NCBI GenBank assembly: GCA_023408075.1 | Contig: JAEYKW010000030.1 | Span: 1-64,000 of the forward strand | Direction: 5' to 3' | DNA length: 64,000 nt | Source: Bacillota bacterium | GTDB taxonomy: Bacteria; Bacillota; Clostridia; Christensenellales; SZUA-584 | In this document: one piece after another, positions 15,334-23,060 of the stretch | Layout of the letters: the number at the start of each line of letters is the position of its first letter | How positions within the stretch are numbered: position 1 is the stretch's first letter | Notes under the pieces: model-generated | Databases searched by the model: none | What the model saw: the letters and a program-made list of their open reading frames with translations, nothing else | Told to the model about the DNA's origin: nothing | Made by a program: the position numbers and the translations under genes

Positions 15334-15903
15334 ATGACAAGAGAAGAACAAAAAGAGCAGCGAAGAAAGCAGATTTTACTGACGGGTTTAGAGCTGTTTG
15401 TTAAAAAAGGATATGCTGCAACGCAGATTATAGATATCGCGAGTGCGGCAGACATCAGCACGGGGCTGCTGTTCCATTATTTTGAATCGAAAGAGAAACT
15501 GTATAATGAGCTGGTGAGAATGGGGCTTCAAGGCACTCAGTCGGTAAGCATTGGCCAAGAAACCGAGCCTATCGCCTTTTTCACAGATTTTTTAAAGGCG
15601 CTTTTTCAATATGCCAAAGAGCAATCGTGGACTGCAAAAATGTTTGTGCTTATTCAGCAGGCGCAACACAAGGAGGGCACCCCTCCGGAGGCCTATGCCT
15701 TGGCAAAGGAAGTGAACACAATCGAATATACCGTTGACATCATACGAAAGGGGCAGGAAAACGGAACAATAAAGGCCGGTGACCCAGCTGCCCTTTCTAT
15801 GGCGTTTTGGTTTTGCGTTCAGGGCATTATGGCGCAGTATGCCATTAATAGCAGCGTGCCGCTTCCCGAGCCTGAGTGGATAGTGGATATCATCAGAAAA
15901 TGA
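15334..15903 (+). CDS. TetR/AcrR family transcriptional regulator
   Basis: A 189-residue regulator with the TetR HTH at residues 10-58 (RRKQILLTGLELFVKKGYAA, IDIASAADISTGLLFHYFES, KEKLYNELV) and a variable helical ligand domain ending in the usual FWFCVQGIMAQYA. ATG 15334 is preferred over 15298 because GAGGAA lies 7 nt upstream and the earlier ATG falls on the operator palindrome. It is followed after 18 nt by a small membrane protein gene, the likely target. Confidence 0.9.
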   Translation: MTREEQKEQRRKQILLTGLELFVKKGYAATQIIDIASAADISTGLLFHYFESKEKLYNELVRMGLQGTQSVSIGQETEPIAFFTDFLKALFQYAKEQSWTAKMFVLIQQAQHKEGTPPEAYALAKEVNTIEYTVDIIRKGQENGTIKAGDPAALSMAFWFCVQGIMAQYAINSSVPLPEPEWIVDIIRK

Positions 15904-15921
15904 GAAAAGAGGCCAAAAGAA

Positions 15922-16356
15922 ATGAGAAGCTTTGGATATTCGATGCTGTGGTATTGGGCAGCGTATTTTGCGGTGACCGCAGTGGGCGTGCTGCACACAG
16001 TTTTTAATGGGAAAGTGCTGCATCTGAAAGGCATGGCGTATAAAGGGCAGCCGATGAAGGAGATGGAGAGCTATGCAAAAACGATGCCGTTTCATCCGTT
16101 GTACAATATCGTTATATTTCCCGTGTTTGCGTGGCTATACCTTTCCGGTTTGAGTGACGCATCAATTCATGATGCGCTTATGACGGGCGCGGTATGGGGG
16201 ACGATGACGGTGCTTTTTGATTTGGTTGGGTGGGTATTGATACCGCATCCGTGGCATTGTACGTTTAAGGATTTTTATGTGGATTATCAGCCGTGGATTA
16301 CGCTGATTTATATTGTGATATATTTCAGCCCTTTAATTGCGTATGTTTTTGTGTAG
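15922..16356 (+). CDS. Small integral membrane protein, TetR-linked
   Basis: The 144-residue protein has about four hydrophobic segments (MLWYWAAYFAVTAVGVLHTV, HPLYNIVIFPVFAWLYLSGL, ALMTGAVWGTMTVLFDLVGW, WITLIYIVIYFSPLIAYVFV) and conserved-looking polar loops (HLKGMAYKGQPMKEM, PHPWHCTFKDFYVDYQPW). I do not recognise a named family with certainty. Its position 18 nt after tetR suggests control by that regulator. Confidence 0.7.
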   Translation: MRSFGYSMLWYWAAYFAVTAVGVLHTVFNGKVLHLKGMAYKGQPMKEMESYAKTMPFHPLYNIVIFPVFAWLYLSGLSDASIHDALMTGAVWGTMTVLFDLVGWVLIPHPWHCTFKDFYVDYQPWITLIYIVIYFSPLIAYVFV

Positions 16357-16421
16357 GTGTTCCGTAATTCTCAGCCAACCGCGTTGCCAGATCCTTGGAA
16401 AAGGTGCCTTTAAAAGAAGCT

Positions 16422-16736
16422 TCAGCCACTTACAGTAAGAATCTGCACCGGTTTTCCGGTTCTTTGTGCATAGCTGATGGCCGCTTTCATGCAATTCGAT
16501 GTCCCGTTCCAAATCACCATCACATAATCCGCCATATCGATGATAAGGCGGCGTCTTTGCGGCGCAGAATAGCCCGAGCGGATCACCAGCTTGGGGATAT
16601 TGTTGTCGTCCGCCCAGCGTTCCGCCTGCGCTTCAACACCGCGTGACCCGCAGGACAGAATCACCGTGGTTTGCGCCGGAATGTAAGCTGTGATGTCGAT
16701 ATTCAGATTTCTTGAGCCGATTACCGCTACTTGCAT
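16422..16736 (-). CDS. SLOG-family (DUF2493/YspA-like) nucleotide-binding protein
   Basis: A compact 104-residue Rossmann-like protein: MQVAVIGSRNL at the N-terminus, TVILSCGSRGVEAQAERWAD in the middle, and MADYVMVIWNGTSNCMKAAI with KPVQIL at the end. The VIGSR opening and the SCGSRGVE-x-x-A-x-x-W-A block match the YspA/cpYpsA-related SLOG proteins, thought to bind nucleotide-derived ligands. It lies convergent to the TetR-linked membrane gene with no operon partner. Function unproven. Confidence 0.75.
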   Translation of the reverse strand: MQVAVIGSRNLNIDITAYIPAQTTVILSCGSRGVEAQAERWADDNNIPKLVIRSGYSAPQRRRLIIDMADYVMVIWNGTSNCMKAAISYAQRTGKPVQILTVSG

Positions 16737-16806
16737 AAACCATCCGTAAATGAATCAGATTATTATAAGCCGAATATAAGTCATAAAAAATTCAAAGTGA
16801 CATCAT

Positions 16807-16824
16807 TATACTCAATTGAGTATA
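16807..16824. promoter_or_regulatory. Perfect 18-bp palindrome upstream of RHH gene
   Basis: TATACTCAATTGAGTATA is a perfect palindrome 47 bp before the ATG of a ribbon-helix-helix protein. TTGACG follows at 16827. RHH repressors commonly bind such palindromes, so autoregulation is likely (inference). It could also serve the divergent SLOG gene. Confidence 0.6.
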
Positions 16825-16870
16825 CTTTGACGCTAATATTATGTCAATACTAAGGTGGAGAGGTGTCAAT

Positions 16871-17047
16871 ATGAATGAGGATCGATTGGCGTATACGCTG
16901 AGAATAGACTCTGTTTTGCTGGATAAGCTGGCATTTGTCGCGGATTATGAAGGCCGCACGAAGAACAGGGAAATAGAGCAACTTATAAAGAAGCGCATAG
17001 CGCAGTTTGAGAAGGAGCATGGCGAGATTGCGCTTAAGAAGAAGTGA
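16871..17047 (+). CDS. Arc-like ribbon-helix-helix DNA-binding protein
   Basis: A 58-residue protein reading MNEDRLAYTLRIDSVLLDKL, then FVADYEGRTKNREIEQLIKK and a charged tail. A short beta strand (AYTLRID) followed by two helices with the G-R-[TS]-x-N-x-E-I turn is the Arc/MetJ RHH fold. The start at 16871 follows AGGTGGAGAGGTG; a longer reading from 16841 would include the RBS. No toxin gene follows; it is separated from the next gene by a terminator. A perfect palindrome upstream is its probable operator. Confidence 0.8.
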   Translation: MNEDRLAYTLRIDSVLLDKLAFVADYEGRTKNREIEQLIKKRIAQFEKEHGEIALKKK

Positions 17048-17080
17048 CCGTTCGGCATAGTCAATAGGGTATTGATGTAA

Positions 17081-17153
17081 GGCAGCAGGAATGCTGCCTT
17101 TTTTATGTCGGATAAGGGGATTAATTGAAATAATGTGTAGGATTTGATATAAT
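17081..17153 (+). promoter_or_regulatory. Left border A1: T-element terminator (copy 4) and strong promoter
   Basis: GGCAGCA / TGCTGCC stem with seven T (17081-17105) is followed by AATTGAAATAATGTGTAGGA and TTTGATATAAT. TTGAAA (17125-17130) and TATAAT (17148-17153) are exactly 17 apart, a near-ideal promoter driving the DUF262 pair. A second copy, with 29 identical bases over the promoter, precedes the other AT-rich cassette at 22.95-23.03 kb. Confidence 0.8.
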
Positions 17154-17190
17154 AATAAAAATAATTATTGAAAACAGAAGGAAAAGACTA

Positions 17191-18873
17191 ATGGAAAACA
17201 TACTTGAATTAAAAATTATTAATGAGTTATGTGAGTACTCGTTTTTTATTGCTTCTTATCAAAGAGGTTACAGATGGACTTCAAAAGAAGTGACAGATTT
17301 ATTAAATGATATTAATGATTTTAAACCGAAACAAATGGACGAAACTGATGAGAAATCATGGTATTGCTTACAGCCCATTGTTGTAAAAGAGCGAGACAAT
17401 AGAATATTTGAAGTAATTGACGGACAACAAAGATTGACAACAATATTTCTCGTTTTAAATTATTTAAATCAAGATTTTGTTGAGTCAAAGCGAGATAAAC
17501 TCTTCGTTTTAGATTATGAAACAAGAAACGAAACACGGGAATTCTTAAGTGATCTTGAGGGTGACCACGGCTATAAGAACAAATACATTGATTTTTATTA
17601 TATACATGAAGCATATGTTACAATAAAAAATTGGTTTGAAAGTAAAGATTTTAATTTTGATAAAGGTGAATTTCGTTCGAAGTTTAAATTTAATACGAAG
17701 ATTATATGGTATGAAAGTATAGAAGATGACCCCATCTCTATTTTTACAAGGATTAATATAGGGAAGATACCTCTTACAAACGCAGAATTAATAAAAGCAC
17801 TATTTTTAAATAGTGCAAACTTTGATAAAAATGCAAAAGATAAGTTAAGACTAAAGCAATTAGAAATTGCCACTGAATGGGACTCAATTGAATCCACTTT
17901 ACAAAACAATAGACTGTGGTACTTTATTACTGGAAATAAGACAACAACAAATAGAATAGAGTTTATATTTGATCTAATGAATGAAGATGAAGATAAAAAT
18001 GATACGTATTCAACTTTTCGATACTTCAGTAAAAAGTTCACTATAAAATCTCAAGAGAACATAGAAAGGAATTGGAAAGAAATAAAGGACTATTTTCAAC
18101 GTTTTATTGAATGGTTTGATGAAAGGGATTTATATCACAAAATAGGCTATCTTATCTGTGTAGATGTGACTGATATCAAAAAGCTATATAAAATATCAAG
18201 TACTATGACTAAAAGCGAATTTAGAGATTTCCTTGATGAATTAATAAAAAATGATTTAAAAAATGTAAAATTAGATGAGCTTCAATATGGCGATAAAAAT
18301 GTAGGCAAAATCTTATTATTATATAATGTCCTTACTATGTTAAAAAACAATCAAGACAATTCATATTTTCCATTTGATATTTATAAGAATGGGAACTGGG
18401 ATATTGAACATATAACTTCTGTAAAAGATACCGTTCCAGACAAAAATAGAGAGTTGTGGTTAGCCGATGCAAAAGTGTTCATTGATGAAAGTCAACCCGA
18501 TGGTAAGGTCTTAAAGGAAAAATGCAATACTTGTGATACCACCGATGAAATGGCCTTTAGAAAATTATTTGAAGAAATTGTTGCCCACTTCAATTCCGAT
18601 ATTAATGGTGAGGATATAAATGATATTTCCAATCTTTCTTTATTAGATTCAGAAACCAATAGAGGGTATAAGAATGCTGTATTCCCATTCAAGAGAAAGA
18701 CTATTATTAATAGAGATAAAGCTGGGGTGTTTATTCCAATATGTACGAAGAATGTATTCTTAAAATATTTCAGTGAATATCCTCCAAAAATATCATTTTG
18801 GACGCAGGATGATAGACAAAAATATGAAGAAGACTTATATGATGCATTAAGTAACTATATTTGTGGAGATTAA
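17191..18873 (+). CDS. DUF262/DUF1524 (GmrSD-like) protein, putative nuclease of defence pair
   Basis: The 560-residue protein begins with a DUF262 domain: IASYQRGYRWT near residue 22 and VIDGQQRLTTIFL near residue 78, the ParB/sulfiredoxin-like nucleotide-binding motif, then RINIGKIPLTNAELIKALFL. The C-terminal region looks like DUF1524, an HNH-type nuclease: NWDIEHITSVKD (E406, H407) and NISNLSLLDSETNRGYKN (residues 478-495). This is the architecture of GmrSD-type type IV restriction enzymes and SspE-like proteins. The gene is AT-rich, unlike its surroundings, has a strong promoter, and is followed at once by a second DUF262 gene. Nuclease activity and anti-phage role are inferred. Confidence 0.82.
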   Translation: MENILELKIINELCEYSFFIASYQRGYRWTSKEVTDLLNDINDFKPKQMDETDEKSWYCLQPIVVKERDNRIFEVIDGQQRLTTIFLVLNYLNQDFVESKRDKLFVLDYETRNETREFLSDLEGDHGYKNKYIDFYYIHEAYVTIKNWFESKDFNFDKGEFRSKFKFNTKIIWYESIEDDPISIFTRINIGKIPLTNAELIKALFLNSANFDKNAKDKLRLKQLEIATEWDSIESTLQNNRLWYFITGNKTTTNRIEFIFDLMNEDEDKNDTYSTFRYFSKKFTIKSQENIERNWKEIKDYFQRFIEWFDERDLYHKIGYLICVDVTDIKKLYKISSTMTKSEFRDFLDELIKNDLKNVKLDELQYGDKNVGKILLLYNVLTMLKNNQDNSYFPFDIYKNGNWDIEHITSVKDTVPDKNRELWLADAKVFIDESQPDGKVLKEKCNTCDTTDEMAFRKLFEEIVAHFNSDINGEDINDISNLSLLDSETNRGYKNAVFPFKRKTIINRDKAGVFIPICTKNVFLKYFSEYPPKISFWTQDDRQKYEEDLYDALSNYICGD

Positions 18874-18874
18874 T

Positions 18875-20875
18875 ATGAATACTGTTTATAAAGGAAAGAC
18901 TATAAGCTTTTGGGAACTAATTAATGAACATAAGATCGAAATCCCAATTATCCAACGTGATTATGCACAAGGAAGGTTGGAAAATACGGATATCCGTCAA
19001 AATTTTTTGCATGCTATAAAAGACTGCTTAACAAATAAGATAATTATTAATCTTGATTTTATTTACGGTAATATTGATGGTGAGACTTTCCAACCGCTTG
19101 ATGGTCAACAACGGTTAACTACACTATTTCTTCTTCATTGGTATGCTGCAAAACGGATTAATTCACCGATATCAGATATAAATTTCTTGTCAAAGTTTAC
19201 TTATGAAACTAGAATTTCATCAAGAGAATTCTGTAATGCTCTAGTAAGTTGTAATATTGGTAATTCTGAAATAGTAGAAAATACTATATTAAGCAATGTT
19301 ATTATTAATTCGAGCTGGTTTTTCTTGTCATGGAAAAAAGATCCGACAATTAATTCAATGCTAGGTACAATTGATGATATACATAGGGATTTCTTTGAAA
19401 TAGACGATTTATGGGAAAGACTTACCGCGGATAATTTGGTTAAATTTTATTATGTGGAATTAGAAAATATTGGTCTAACAGATGATCTATACATTAGAAT
19501 GAATGCAAGAGGGAAATTATTAACTAGATTTGAGAATTTTAAAGCAAGTTTTCAACAAATAATAAATGAAAACGGTTGGGAAGAAGAGAAGGACATTAAA
19601 GATAAATTTTCATTTAAAATTGATACTTGTTGGACAGATTATTTTTGGGCTAATTTTAAAAAAAATAGCAGTGTTGATACAGCACATATGAGGTTGATTT
19701 CTACTGTTGCAATGTATAAGATTGCGCTTGACAAGTCGATAAAAGCTGAGGAACGATATCAGACTATTCAAAGGCTTAATGATGATCCTGATTATATAAG
19801 ACCGTACCATTATACAAAATCTACATTTGAATACTTGTATACTTGTTACGAAATATATTGCAATATAGAGAAACGGGGTTACAATCTTCTTCTTGATGTA
19901 CCTTTTTGGAGACATCAGCCAAAATCTTCTATTCTCTCGGAAATCGTATATGAAGATAGTCTATATTCTCAGACGCAAAGATCATCATATACACTAAAGG
20001 TTTTGCTCTATGCACAAACTGAATACTTGAGAAGAATTGATAAGTTTGATTATTCAAGATTCTCTGATTGGATGCGTGTTATTAGAAATATTATTTCTCG
20101 GGGTGATGTTGATAAAGATGGGAAAAGGCCAGATATTATAAGAAGTCCACAGACGTTTGACGGTATTATAAGTCTAATAAACGAGTTGGCTGAAGGTTGC
20201 AGTGATATTTATAGTTATCTATCTTCAATAACTTCTCTTAAATCAACTTTTGCCAAAGAGCAGTTGGATGAAGAAAAGCTAAAGTCTAGAATTATCGTAA
20301 GCAGACCAGAACTGAGACAATTAATTTGGAAAACAGAAGATAATGAGCTTCTTAGAGGCCGCATAAGCTTTGTGTTTTATTGTATAAATTTTAGAGAAAT
20401 TAATGATGAACTAGATGTAACAATGTTGTCAAGAATACAGGAGGTATTTGAAAAATACTTTAATAATGAAGCTGAAATATCACCTGATTTAAGAAGAGCA
20501 ATGTTAACAATTGAGGTTGATGGAGAATATTGTTTTTATGATTACTGGTGGTCATTTTGGAACGTAGTAAATGCTACTAAAAGAAAACTATTCGATAAAT
20601 ATAGAGAGCTTGAGTATTTTATTTATAGTGAGCAAAGAGAATATTTCAAGAAGTTAATTATTCAGTTAACTGAGAAAGATTTAAAGCAAATAATTTCTGA
20701 TTTTAATCCGCCTAAAGATATGCCAATTTGGAAAGTCAGGTTGATCAAAGATCCATTACTACTTGGCAAGAAAAGCAAATCGAATTATATTGCGATTCCA
20801 CTTGACAACTCTTGCTGTTATTTGCTGAAGAGTAGAAGACCAAGAGATATGGAAGGTTGTAATGTGATAGGGTGA
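18875..20875 (+). CDS. Second DUF262 protein of the tandem pair
   Basis: The protein has 666 residues from ATG 18875, which follows the upstream stop by one base and has GGAG before it; an in-frame GTG at 18863 is less likely. Its DUF262 motifs are PIIQRDYAQGR near residue 27, IDGETFQPLDGQQRLTTLFL near residue 70, and RMNARGKLLTRFENFKASFQ. The QRDYAQGR and RFENFKA forms belong to a different DUF262 subfamily from its partner. No DUF1524 HNH motif is visible in its long C-terminus. A two-protein NTP-dependent restriction complex is the natural hypothesis. AT-rich composition points to horizontal transfer. Confidence 0.82.
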   Translation: MNTVYKGKTISFWELINEHKIEIPIIQRDYAQGRLENTDIRQNFLHAIKDCLTNKIIINLDFIYGNIDGETFQPLDGQQRLTTLFLLHWYAAKRINSPISDINFLSKFTYETRISSREFCNALVSCNIGNSEIVENTILSNVIINSSWFFLSWKKDPTINSMLGTIDDIHRDFFEIDDLWERLTADNLVKFYYVELENIGLTDDLYIRMNARGKLLTRFENFKASFQQIINENGWEEEKDIKDKFSFKIDTCWTDYFWANFKKNSSVDTAHMRLISTVAMYKIALDKSIKAEERYQTIQRLNDDPDYIRPYHYTKSTFEYLYTCYEIYCNIEKRGYNLLLDVPFWRHQPKSSILSEIVYEDSLYSQTQRSSYTLKVLLYAQTEYLRRIDKFDYSRFSDWMRVIRNIISRGDVDKDGKRPDIIRSPQTFDGIISLINELAEGCSDIYSYLSSITSLKSTFAKEQLDEEKLKSRIIVSRPELRQLIWKTEDNELLRGRISFVFYCINFREINDELDVTMLSRIQEVFEKYFNNEAEISPDLRRAMLTIEVDGEYCFYDYWWSFWNVVNATKRKLFDKYRELEYFIYSEQREYFKKLIIQLTEKDLKQIISDFNPPKDMPIWKVRLIKDPLLLGKKSKSNYIAIPLDNSCCYLLKSRRPRDMEGCNVIG

Positions 20876-20897
20876 AAAGAAAATCTTATTTATATTA

Positions 20898-20933
20898 GAT
20901 TAAGGGTATATTCCTTTTTCTTAATCCTTTTTT
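20898..20933 (+). terminator. Terminator of the DUF262 pair
   Basis: GATTAAG (20898-20904) pairs with CTTAATC (20920-20926), followed by CTTTTTTAG. It lies 23 nt after the second DUF262 stop. Confidence 0.75.
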
Positions 20934-21016
20934 AGTATTATTTAAGAACAAAACAAATTAATGAATAGTGCTGAAGAAAGCTCACCGTCTTAATTATTAG
21001 TCATTACGTTTTACGC

Positions 21017-21110
21017 ATCCCTATATTTTCCCATACTCCTCCTTGCACCCATTCTTCCTGCAATGTTAGAGTCTTAATCCAAAAACCATACGCAAGAAGC
21101 CAATTCATAA
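21017..21110 (+). repeat. Right border B1: decayed copy of the tex promoter region
   Basis: About 90 bases align with 25020-25112 upstream of tex. Both contain TTTCCCATA, TCCTCCTTGCACC, CTGCAATG or CCGCAATG, and ACGCAAGAAGCC or ACGCAAGGAGCC. In this copy the -10 has become TAGAGT and the RBS AAGAAG, with no ORF following, so it is a relic. Its position just after the DUF262 pair mirrors the intact copy just after the DUF1848 pair. Confidence 0.75.
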
Positions 21111-21146
21111 TCTGGCATGAAGCCCGTCTCGCGCTGAACCCCATCT

Positions 21147-22658
21147 TCAAAAATTCCATCCCATATGTAATCCGCTCCTCATTCCCTCCCGCTCCAAAAT
21201 CCGCAGCGCAGCAAACAACCCGGATTGCAAAGCACCCTCCATATACCCGAAAAAGTCAGGCGAGGCATACTCACCCGCAAAAAACAGCCTGCCGTAATAC
21301 GGCCTTGCCAAAACAGGCCCAAGGGTGGTCACCTCACCGGGCCGGGGACAGGAGAACCCGGTCATTGTCCATGGCATGCGCGGCCAATCCAAAAAGCAAT
21401 CCGTCAGCGCGTTTTCCTTGAAGCCGCTGTAAAGCGGACATATGCGTGAGGTGAAATACTGCCGCGTATCCGGGGCATTCATGGCGGCTGCGGCATACGG
21501 CCCGCCCGCATACACAGACATCTCCAGCCCCTGATTCTGAGTCTGCATCTGGTTGTCGGTGCCTTCCCATGTCTGCCCAAGCTCATCGGAAAACCCCGTC
21601 GGCGCAAGCCCCTCACATATCCAGAAGCGCGATTTGATATTGCAGAGGTATTTAAGCGCCGGGCCGTGCGCAGGACATAAACCGGCAGGGAAACGCGGCG
21701 TGACCCGGATAGCAGGCCAAACGCTCGGCGGTGCCGCCAGCACGATGTAATCCGCGCTCAGTCTCATATTGCGCGCATCCACGCGCACATAGCCGTCGCA
21801 TATCTCAATGTCGGTAACCGGGCAGCCGCAATGCACGCTGCCGCCGCACGCCCTCAGTTCACTCTGCATACACGCGGCGAGGCTCTGGTTGCCCGTCTCG
21901 CAGCGGAATATCTCCGAATCGGTCCAGTAATCATCCAGGCCGCCGCCCTTCACCGTCGCGAGAAGCGCAAGATAGCTTTGCCGGTCCACCGGCACGGCGT
22001 TGTCGTTCTCCATCATCACGGTGAACAGCTGCCGCGTCAGCTCGCTGATATCAAGCTCGCTCAGCCGGTCTCCGAGCGACATATTGTCCAGCGCCTCGGC
22101 GTCGGGCGACGTCCACGGCGCTCGCGCGTTGACGGGCACGGCATCCTGCGTGATCTGCCGGGTGAGAGCGGTCATTTCATCGAACACGAAGCGCTGCTCC
22201 TTGGGTGTGAGCAGTGTGCCGCCGATTGAAACGGGCTCCTCAAGGCCGGCTTTCGTAAAATAATCTTCGGGGGTGATCACGCTGAACCCCAGCCCGAATT
22301 CGCGCGCGTATTCGAGCCACAGCGGATGATTGAGCCCGATCAGCTCCGCACCGGCTTCAATGATGCGCCCGGGGGTGAACCCGGTATCGCTGCGGACGCG
22401 CCCGCCGACACGGCTGCGCGCTTCGAGCACAATTACCTGACCTGCGCCAAGGCGCTTGAGCCATACTGCTGCGGACAGCCCCGCAAAACCCGCGCCCACA
22501 ACAACCGCGGTTTTGGAGGCCAAGCGACGGCGGCATTCGGCGCTGTCGCGCGGCAGCAGCGCCCGCAGCGCGTGGGTATGTTGCTGCGTGTTTTTTATCC
22601 TGCCGGTTTCAATCTGCCGGGGGCAGAACCGGCAATAGAGATTGGCATAGAGAGACAT
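21147..22658 (-). CDS. FAD-dependent flavin amine oxidase family protein
   Basis: About 503 residues from ATG 22658; an in-frame ATG at 22715 would add 19, and neither has a clear RBS. An N-terminal extension of about 48 residues carries a C-x2-C and an H-x-H. It is followed by the dinucleotide-binding TAVVVGAGFAGLSAAVWLKR and the VIVLEARSRVGGRVRSD GG doublet. The C-terminal FAD motif is RPYYGRLFFAGEYASPDFFG with YMEGALQSG. This matches monoamine oxidase/protoporphyrinogen oxidase-like flavoproteins that oxidise amines. It is GC-rich like the core genome and lies between the two AT-rich cassettes in opposite orientation. Substrate unknown. Confidence 0.85.
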   Translation of the reverse strand: MSLYANLYCRFCPRQIETGRIKNTQQHTHALRALLPRDSAECRRRLASKTAVVVGAGFAGLSAAVWLKRLGAGQVIVLEARSRVGGRVRSDTGFTPGRIIEAGAELIGLNHPLWLEYAREFGLGFSVITPEDYFTKAGLEEPVSIGGTLLTPKEQRFVFDEMTALTRQITQDAVPVNARAPWTSPDAEALDNMSLGDRLSELDISELTRQLFTVMMENDNAVPVDRQSYLALLATVKGGGLDDYWTDSEIFRCETGNQSLAACMQSELRACGGSVHCGCPVTDIEICDGYVRVDARNMRLSADYIVLAAPPSVWPAIRVTPRFPAGLCPAHGPALKYLCNIKSRFWICEGLAPTGFSDELGQTWEGTDNQMQTQNQGLEMSVYAGGPYAAAAMNAPDTRQYFTSRICPLYSGFKENALTDCFLDWPRMPWTMTGFSCPRPGEVTTLGPVLARPYYGRLFFAGEYASPDFFGYMEGALQSGLFAALRILEREGMRSGLHMGWNF

Positions 22659-22812
22659 GGCAAATCCGCTTTCGCTTAAAGATATATCGGCTGGGCATAC
22701 CATCCGACAACCCATTTTATGCGTTCGGGGAGATTAGCGTGCGGTGCGGTGAAGGTATATGCATTGGCAAGACGAAATGGCGGAGAGTGCTGTTTGCACT
22801 CATTAACTTCCC

Positions 22813-22976
22813 TGTCATTCTGAACCCGCGAGCGGGTGAGTAGCAAAGCTCGAGTAGAATCTGTTAGGTAGCAACTAAAAGGAACAGATTCTTCGTCCGG
22901 CTAAAAGCCGTCCTCAGAATGACGGGAATAGTGACATTTGTGCAAACACGATGGGCGGCAGGAATGCTGTCTTTTT
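22813..22976 (+). repeat. Composite repeat R1 with T-element terminator copy 5
   Basis: TGTCATTCTGAACCCGCGAG and AGTAGAATCTGTT are followed by AACAGATTCTTCGTCCGGCT, TCCTCAGAATGACGGGAATA and, after 20 nt, GGCGGCAGGAATGCTGTC with five T (22954-22976). The outer arms TCATTCTGA/TCAGAATGA and AGAATCTG/CAGATTCT are inverted repeats. It is the most complete copy in the window. Confidence 0.8.
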
Positions 22977-22996
22977 AGGGCGAGAAAGGGTATAAA

Positions 22997-23025
22997 TTGA
23001 AATAATGTGTAGGATTTGATATAGT
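22997..23025 (+). promoter_or_regulatory. Left border A2: promoter of the DUF1848 cassette
   Basis: TTGAAA (22997-23002) and TATAGT (23020-23025), 17 apart. Bases 22995-23023 are identical to 17123-17151, with the same terminator type just upstream. Confidence 0.8.
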
Positions 23026-23060
23026 AAGTTATAAAAGTAAATTTGCCGAGGAAATTTATT

